From assembly GCA_034439915.1 (NCBI GenBank), contig JAWXBI010000216.1:1-8493 (forward strand): a stretch of DNA of 8,493 nucleotides, given 5' to 3'. Both the position numbers and the translations under genes were made by a program. Shown in pieces: positions 6,920 to 8,493 of this stretch (positions are counted from its first letter, which is position 1; each line of letters opens with the position of its first letter). Under the pieces are notes generated by a model, which was given only the letters and a program-made list of their open reading frames with translations, was not told where the DNA came from and made no database searches. The stretch comes from JADJLQ01 sp034439915. Lineage in GTDB: Bacteria; Bacteroidota; Bacteroidia; Chitinophagales; Saprospiraceae.

Positions 6920-7518
6920 TCAGGAAAAGTATAATTCAACTGCCAATAAAGGCAACACCCAGCTTAACCATTCATAGGTGTTGTCTTTTAATTCAGTACT
7001 ATCTATAAAAAACAGCAGGTTGTGTTGGTAAACCAGGTCAGCTAGGATTCGCAGGAAGACAAAAGATAGAGCCAGGGTATAGCTTCGGATCATGAACAGG
7101 CGGAGGGCTTGTAAATTGCCATTTCTGATGAAGATCCATGCCCCAGTAGTCATGAATATCCACAAAATAGAAAGGAATACCAATGGAACAATAGACCCTT
7201 GGAAGGAAATTGTCAATCCAAGATAACAGGCGGTTAACCCTCCCGCCAGACTTCCTGTCACCTATATTTTTCCCAGCAAGAAGTGGTGCCACCGGATGTA
7301 CTGATTGCGAAACCAGTTCCAAAATTGTATAGGGCCCAGGATAAGTACTGTATTAGCGGTAAGTATATGAGTCGCAAACCAAAACTGTTTGTTCCAAAAT
7401 GTTGGTCCGAATCCTTCCTCGTAGTATCGATACACCATCGCTTTATAAAAATAGTAAGCACTCAAGATGACGATGCTTGCCCAAAAACTGCGGTTATATA
7501 TTTTTTAGAGATGGTCAT
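6920..7518 (-). pseudogene. DUF2306-family membrane protein gene, one in-frame TAG and one frameshift
   Basis: Three pieces join into one 199-residue protein. The ATG at 7516-7518 opens MTISKKYITAV. A one-base deletion in a T run (plus-strand A run at 7483-7487) then shifts frame; restoring it gives FWASIVILSAYYFY. That frame continues through GFGPTFWNKQFW and LILGPIQFW (about 62-67) to LLGKI. A TAG at 7262-7264 interrupts, and the same frame resumes with VTGSLAGG up to the TGA at 6920. Relatives have Tyr at the TAG position (GKIYVTG), one base from TAT. Membrane spans lie near 12-26, 49-67, 88-105, 110-131, 146-164 and 186-198, the layout of DUF2306 proteins. The family's H-R-x-x-MIRSYAL motif appears as L-R-L-F-MIRSYTL, with Leu139 for His, possibly further decay. 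DUF2306 function is unknown. It is not an operon with the neighbours, being 300 bp or more from each. Confidence 0.78.
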
Positions 7519-7735
7519 CGGTTTAATATTTCCACACAACAACTATTTAAGATCGATAGTGAATATATTACCTTATATCAACCCGAAGGTTAATCGGATT
7601 TGTATTTAAAAATAATTAATTTATAGCTTTCGCCTATTCTTCAAATAACAAGGCCTGAGTGGTTTAAGTTGGAATAGTAAGTAAGAAACCTTGTCCACTT
7701 GCGAGACGGGTCTCCAGGGTTTTTTCAAGTATCCC
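7519..7735. other. A/T-rich non-coding gap right of the DUF2306 gene
   Basis: I see no gene. The DNA from 7519 to about 7680 is A/T-rich and should include the promoter of the damaged DUF2306 gene, but no full TAnnTTTG box is clear. At 7702-7713 there is a small palindrome, GAGAC-GG-GTCTC, followed by a short T run; it is too weak to call a terminator. Confidence 0.35.
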
Positions 7736-7797
7736 GTTTTAGGTGAGGGCCGATGATCCGACACTTCGGATCGGCCGCCTAAAACAACCATTACCGG
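7736..7797. repeat. Palindromic repeat unit with strong hairpin
   Basis: GTTTTAGG (7736-7743) pairs with CCTAAAAC (7778-7785), and inside this GGCCGAT and ATCCG pair with CGGAT and CGGCC across the loop ACACTT, with small bulges. Read on the minus strand it starts CCGGTAATG...TTTTAGGCGGCCGATCC, the same lead-in as the units at 4295 and 6555. It carries the exact 20-bp core shared in inverted orientation with 5773-5792. It lies about 40-90 bp past the stop of the DUF1801 gene and could help end its transcript. Confidence 0.78.
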
Positions 7798-7800
7798 TTG

Positions 7801-7828
7801 AGTCGTTGCCGGAGAACGATTAACGACT
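7801..7828 (-). terminator. Hairpin directly after the DUF1801 stop codon
   Basis: AGTCGTT (7801-7807) and AACGACT (7822-7828) form a 7-bp stem abutting the TAA at 7829-7831. There is no T run after it on the minus strand, so it is a weak terminator candidate; with the larger hairpin at 7736-7785 it may mark the transcript end. Confidence 0.35.
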
Positions 7829-8299
7829 TTATTTCTTCATCGATTTCGGTATAAGATTTTTCTCATACATCTCAATCCATTCCTTAGCGCTCAACTTTTT
7901 CATTAATTCACCAATGAGTTTATAAGGAATCTCTTCCATCTTCTTAAAACGCACGCAACTCTTACCCATATCCAGTTTTTGTTTGCTGTGTTTAGGATAT
8001 TCGCTCACAAACCATTTTAATAATTTTGGATCAGCATAAACCCCCATATGGTAAAAATTAATGGAACCTTTTTGCGAGGCAATGCTGGCAAAGGGTAGTG
8101 GCTCTTCAGGCTTGCAATGGTAACCTGCGGGGTAAAGTTTATGCGGCACCACATAACCCAGGCCGCCATAACTAATGGCGGGTTCAAATCCTTTGGGCAG
8201 GTTTTTTACAATTACATCGTGCAGTTTATTAAAGGGTTCAAGCCTGTCCTCGGGCAGGTTTAATAAAATTTCAGTAATGGTTTTGCCTGGTTGTTTCAT
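7829..8299 (-). CDS. DUF1801-domain protein (YdhG-like)
   Basis: I start it at the ATG at 8297-8299, giving 156 residues from MKQPGKTITEILLNLPEDR. The frame is open further up to a TTG at 8371, but those 24 extra residues (rich in Asn, Lys and Ser) match nothing in the family and come from A/T-rich leader DNA. The body is a textbook DUF1801 protein: an N-terminal helix pair with LPEDRLEPFNKLHDVIVKNL, then SYGGLGYVVPH, LYPAGYHCKPEEPLPFASIA, YHMGVYADPKLLKWFVSEY, KLDMGKSCVRFKK (with the conserved G-K-S/C-R-F) and a closing helix with AKEWIEMYEK. It is cytoplasmic, with no signal or membrane span. The family is linked by similarity to frataxin-like iron chaperones such as YdhG, but a role in iron handling is not proven here. 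It stands alone: no gene lies within 190 bp upstream or 300 bp downstream. Two hairpins follow its stop. Confidence 0.9.
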   Translation of the reverse strand: MKQPGKTITEILLNLPEDRLEPFNKLHDVIVKNLPKGFEPAISYGGLGYVVPHKLYPAGYHCKPEEPLPFASIASQKGSINFYHMGVYADPKLLKWFVSEYPKHSKQKLDMGKSCVRFKKMEEIPYKLIGELMKKLSAKEWIEMYEKNLIPKSMKK

Positions 8300-8493
8300 A
8301 TTGCTATTGTTGTTGTCAAATAAATTATTTTTTGAATATTTATGGGGGTCAAATATTAGACTTTTACTCAACTACCAAGCGCATCACGGTTTGAGTGTCT
8401 CCAGGTCTCCGGATCTTGAACAAATATCTAAAACACTTTTTAGTCACCACCTTTGTCTCCTTCTATTTTGCTATTCGGCCGTTCTGCATCGTA
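8300..8493. other. Leader of the DUF1801 gene and uncertain window edge
   Basis: DNA next to the DUF1801 start is A/T-rich; on the minus strand AATATTTG (about 8350) is one base off the Bacteroidota -7 box TAnnTTTG. At the edge, 8440-8493, one minus-strand frame is open from the window end to a TAA (YDAERPNSKIEGDKGGD). It could be the tail of a gene starting outside, but 17 codons are too few to say. Confidence 0.25.

Noticed and set aside
7262..7264. TAG read as an amino acid (recoding or pyrrolysine)
   Set aside because: The P460-like gene uses TAG as its normal stop, relatives have a plain Tyr here, and a separate frameshift in the same gene points to decay.
7283..7609. Plus-strand open frame of 108 codons
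   Set aside because: It lies antisense to the DUF2306 sequence, which is recognisable on the minus strand, and shows no motif of its own.
5773..7766. Composite transposon or integron bounded by the inverted 20-bp cores
   Set aside because: There is no transposase or integrase gene and no target-site duplication; each core is the arm of its own hairpin repeat.
8440..8493. C-terminal end of a minus-strand gene entering from outside the window
   Set aside because: Only 17 codons are visible with no motif, so it is mentioned under the edge region but not called as a gene.

Overview
The window looks like a chromosomal piece from a member of the Bacteroidota, probably near the Saprospiria. The grounds are: very large FG-GAP/VCBS plus ASPIC/UnbV lipoproteins, A/T-rich leaders without Shine-Dalgarno sequences, one good match to the Bacteroidota -7 promoter box (TAnnTTTG), and a DUF1801 protein of a form common in that phylum. 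The phylum call is firm; anything finer is inference. Every recognisable gene lies on the minus strand, so transcription runs from right to left.

Layout from left to right. (1) 5-129 is a four-copy, 31-bp tandem repeat with a hairpin in each unit, followed by non-coding DNA to 423. (2) 424-921 encodes a small cytochrome-P460-like haem lipoprotein. It lies 20 bp downstream of 942-4253, a 1103-residue surface lipoprotein with seven Ca-binding propeller-type motifs on each side of an ASPIC/UnbV domain; the two are probably one operon. (3) 4295-4439 is a cluster of palindromic repeats. (4) 4497-5708 is a lipoprotein solute-binding protein of the LivJ/Peripla_BP_6 type, with no transporter subunits nearby. 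(5) 5709-7828 is a scrappy accessory stretch. It holds palindromic repeats, an unusual inverted repeat, a RelE/ParE toxin gene with a frameshift, an intact 59-residue antitoxin gene too short for most gene callers, the relic of a second toxin of another RelE subfamily, and a DUF2306 membrane protein gene carrying one in-frame TAG and one frameshift. (6) 7829-8299 is an intact DUF1801 (YdhG-like) gene. (7) The last 190 bp hold nothing certain.

How the parts relate. The two left genes plausibly make an outer-membrane or surface-exposed pair: a large calcium-binding scaffold and a haem lipoprotein. The solute-binding protein is a third lipoprotein but is separated from them by repeats and may be its own transcript. 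The 5.7-7.8 kb stretch reads as a decaying toxin-antitoxin island seeded with a palindromic repeat family. Copies of that family sit in four of the intergenic gaps, and one copy shares an exact 20-bp core with another in the opposite orientation.

The clearest things to follow up are the damaged genes (true decay or base-calling error), the repeat family, and the 7+ASPIC+7 architecture of the giant lipoprotein. No complete new defence or mobile system is visible.
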